Shown here one piece after another: positions 58,495 to 64,000 of a stretch of DNA of 64,000 bases (positions within the stretch are counted from its first letter, which is position 1; each line of letters begins with the position of its first letter). A program made the translations under genes and the position numbers. Origin of the DNA: Cristatella mucedo. Its lineage: Eukaryota; Bryozoa; Phylactolaemata; Cristatellidae. The notes beneath the pieces were generated by a model. That model searched no databases. It was not told where the DNA came from and saw nothing but the letters and a program-made list of their open reading frames with translations. The stretch spans positions 118,501 to 182,500 of the forward strand of contig WPIO01000213.1 in NCBI GenBank assembly GCA_009760855.2, written 5' to 3'.

Positions 58495-58880
58495 AATAAT
58501 AAAATGAAACTAAAAGTGAGTGACGGAACCTTGAAATCAATGCGTTGCTTGACTGGGAGCCAGTGCTGGTCAGCTAGAAGTGGTGATCTGTGGTAACTGC
58601 GACGCTCACAACAGACAAGCTTAGCTGCCGAGTTTTTCACCAGCTGTAAGCAACTGATTGAACAAGCCGGTACAGGACCAGCAAGCAGTGAGTTACAGAA
58701 GTCAAGACGGGATGTCACAAATGCATGGACCTAATTTAGATGTGGTATCCCTGTCTAAACAAGCCGATTGTTATATAGCTGAAAGTATGCAGACATGACT
58801 GTGGAGCTGACGTGGTCGTCTAATGAAAGGTCACTGAATTGTTTACGGCTCTGTCAGCATACGTCCTGCTGAATCTGCAC
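58495..58880 (-). mobile_element. L2-A LINE, internal coding fragment
   Basis: The minus-strand segment 58718-58500 matches the L2-A C-terminal domain (MTSRLDFCNSLLAG, QLVKNSAAKLVCCERRSYH). It has no 3' tail; the lower-coordinate end is replaced by the GA/duplication region. Confidence 0.8.
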
Positions 58881-58889
58881 AAAATCTAG

Positions 58890-59468
58890 GTGTCCTGTTG
58901 CGTTGGCCAATACTGAGATGTCTCAGTCCCCAGATACTAACGGCTCGGTCGAACATTTTTCAGCCTTCAATGAAAGAATTGTGCACATTTATCCCTCCAC
59001 AAAGTCCACTCCGGGATTGCTGAATCGCAAGCTGTGACCTCCCTTAAAAGATTTCCCGAGGTATCTGCGTGTGACGTGGCTACCTAAGTATGGTCTAGTG
59101 AAAAGAGCTCGTCTCGTGTAGACCCTAAACCATCATCTCTGTGGTCATCACTAACATCCCAGCCATAACCGAGATGCTTTGATGCTTTTCTGAGAAAAGG
59201 GGGTTTACCTAAGTCCTTCAAATCAGCCATCATTAGATTGATACTTAAAAAGTCGGGATAAAATACAGATGCAAACTATTGCCTCGTTTCCCTTTTTATT
59301 TTTTTGACAGATTCTTGAAAGAATAGATGCAAAGCAGCTGGTAGCAAACATTGAAAAGAATGAAAATTCAGAAACATTTTAATCGGGATTCAAGAGACAG
59401 CACTTCACTGAATCTACTCTCCTCCATATAACCACTAGCTATAGTATATTATTATTGCTGTAATGCAG

Positions 59469-59504
<36 letters not shown>

Positions 59505-60708
59505 GCAATAATGATAAGTGTCGCTTCTCTAGCGATGCTAGATCTAACAGATGCCTTCGACAGCATTCAGATCTCATCCACCAGACCAGTCACATGGGGA
59601 GTCCCTCATGGGTATGTCCTCGGTCCTTCGCTGTCCTCCATTTATACTCAACCACTGGGAAAAGTGATTAAGGCCAACGGAATAGAATAAGCTTTCATGT
59701 TGACGATACTCAGCAGTATTTGTCATTTAAACCGTCGGAATCTGCTGCAACGACTGAAAAGCTGAATGCTTGGAGACATTCGATTCTGGATGTCGGCAAG
59801 TTTCCTTAAATGACGATACAATGAAACTACTGCTAATATGACGCCCCGAGCGTACAGCTGGACTAGAAGGCTTTGCTCTTCTAATAGGTCACGGTGTTAC
59901 AACCATCACCGTGTGCTTGGAATTTAAGTGTCATCTTCGACAGCTGCCTAAATTTGGAAAGCTTCGCTAAGAAGACTGCTTCCACAGCTAGCCACAATGT
60001 CCGATCCCTATATAAGTTTAGCAACCGTCTTCCAAGGTGGCTTGCAAAGAATTTAACTAGCTCCTTAGTTCTATTTTGGCTAGATTACTGTAATTCTCTT
60101 TTGGCCAGGCTGCCGAAAAAGCCCATAGGCCAGTGCAGGTGGCTATGAATTTGGCTGCATGGCTAGTTTGCAAATCCGAGAGGTTTGACCACGTGTCTTC
60201 ATTGCTAAAAGAGCTAGGATGGCTGCCAGTTGATCAACGGATGCAGAGGAAAGTTCTCAAGATGATCCACAAGGCCCGCCACGGCTTGGCTCCTCCGAAC
60301 CTAGCTGAACTGCTGCACCAGTTTCAGCCTCCTCGTGCCCCCTGTTCCTGTACGAACAGCACATTAGCTGTTCCATTTCTCCGCTTAAAGACCATTTGCG
60401 ACGACAGAAGCTATTGCTCTTTAGGTCCTAGACTGTGAAATACGCTTCCACGATTCTTACGCAGCGACAACTATTCTCCTGCTGCCGACTATGGCTCATC
60501 CTTTTCAGCAGTCTTGAGCTGCTACTTCCATTCTACCTAACTCGACTGCTCTCCTGACTCAGCTATGCTTCTCACTTTCTCTTTGTTGCGTGGATGAAGT
60601 CTGTTGGCTAACGAATGCTCACTGAAAGCCGCTTTGGCTCTGAGCTCGCTATACGAAACTCCTTCGTAACATTCACACAGTCTTTGTGGCTTTGTGGAGT
60701 TACAGAAC
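58890..60708 (+). mobile_element. L2-B LINE, long degenerate 3' half
   Basis: The plus strand follows the L2-B order: pre-RT region (about 58915-59160), fingers (59210-59420), motif A remnant (about 59530), motif B remnant (about 59595), palm block with DDTQQYLSF-like remains (59700), C-terminal domain (59894-60148 and 60133-60438) and 3' UTR to about 60708. Numerous stops, and a (TA)n expansion at 59470-59501. It ends at the GC-rich border of the next gene. Confidence 0.82.
59470..59501. repeat. (TA)n microsatellite
   Basis: About 12-14 TA units within the L2-B RT remnant, flanked by two copies of 'gcagcaataat'. Confidence 0.85.
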
Positions 60709-61309
60709 GCGTGCGAGTGAACTCGGCGGCGCACAACAACACCTGGTGGCGTATAATAACCGCTCCGCGCTCTCCTACCCCTCACCGAACTTGGGCACGC
60801 GTGGCAATATCGATGCGTTAGACCGACAAACGCGGCCTCGTTCCGGCTTACCGCGAGGCGTTCCTAGCGATGGGCGCGACGCTTCGGCGCAGACGCCGAG
60901 CCGAAAACCGATCGCTTCAGCTTCTTTGCTAGATCAAAAGACACAAGACGCGAACGTCGAAAGCAGCGGCGGCGACAATTTGCGGAGGACGCGGCTAGAG
61001 TTTCGGTCCGAGTCACGTGACCCGAGTTGTGTGGCCCTAGTGCGTTTAGCCATCGGTGGACGTGCACTGCTGCTGCTGCTGCTGCTGCCGCCGCCGCCGC
61101 CACTGCCGCCGCCGCCGCCGCTGCAAGGCAAGGCATCAAGGAATGACGCTCTCCGAGCCGTAGCGTCTCGCGTCGCTCTCTCATCTGCTGCCGCTTCTGC
61201 GAACAGCTGAGCGGGTTCAGTTCCGCTTCTGGTGTAGACTGCCTCGGCTACGCTCGCTCCTAGCCCAGGGGAGCGCGTCTGCGCCGTCGGTCACCGACCG
61301 TGACCCACC
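60709..61309 (+). promoter_or_regulatory. CpG-rich promoter and 5' UTR candidate
   Basis: GC- and CpG-rich sequence between the L2-B copy and the start codon at 61310. It holds a palindromic E-box GTCACGTGAC at about 61013-61022, which equals the CLEAR-type bHLH site, and a CTG/CCG trinucleotide run at 61068-61125. A 174-codon ORF across it (60686-61210) begins inside the LINE and is low complexity, so it is not taken as a gene. Confidence 0.4.

Positions 61310-64000
<2,691 letters not shown>

Noticed and set aside
60686-61210. 174-codon plus ORF upstream of the unknown gene
   Set aside because: Starts in the L2-B 3' UTR and runs through CTG/CCG runs; better seen as promoter or 5' UTR.

Overview
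The window looks like metazoan nuclear DNA, most likely from an invertebrate; the species cannot be named from sequence alone. The reasons are spliced protein-coding genes with GT-AG introns, many decayed CR1/L2-clade LINE copies, tRNA-derived SINEs, a Polinton/Maverick-like (adintovirus-like) DNA element, and animal protein domains (a CARD and a secreted Cu/Zn superoxide dismutase). No bacterial operons, CRISPR arrays or complete tRNA or rRNA genes were seen.

Layout. 1-11 kb: an old low-copy repeat (R, three copies), SINEs, LINE pieces and a minus-strand DNA polymerase B relic (4.4-6.5 kb) next to a 188-bp foldback. 11.3-22.5 kb: two plus-strand exons that together encode one CARD domain, separated by a 10.9-kb intron packed with LINEs, SINEs and a 15-bp minisatellite. 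24-26.8 kb: minus-strand L2 copies. 26.8-48 kb: a young tandem duplication, a 7.7-kb block present twice and then a 2.44-kb subunit repeated further. 48-49.3 kb: an L2 reverse transcriptase cut off in its palm domain. 49.3-55.3 kb: an AT-rich Polinton-like relic with PolB, small ORFs on the plus strand and convergent tail-fibre-like ORFs on the minus strand. 55.3-57.3 kb: a GC-rich island holding a two-exon extracellular Cu/Zn SOD gene on the minus strand. 57.3-60.7 kb: SINE, LINE and (GA)n sequence. 60.7-64 kb: a second CpG-rich island with the first exons of an unrecognised plus-strand gene that runs off the window.

Two LINE families account for most of the repeats. L2-A ends in a stem-loop bounded by AAAGCGCC and GGCGCTTT followed by (ATT)n. 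L2-B ends in a different 3' UTR followed by short TAATG-type repeats. One SINE family (SINE2) carries a tail resembling the L2-A 3' end and so may use L2-A machinery. The three host genes (CARD, SOD, unknown gene) show no evident functional link; the recognisable mobile-element genes are almost all broken by stops, frameshifts or truncation.
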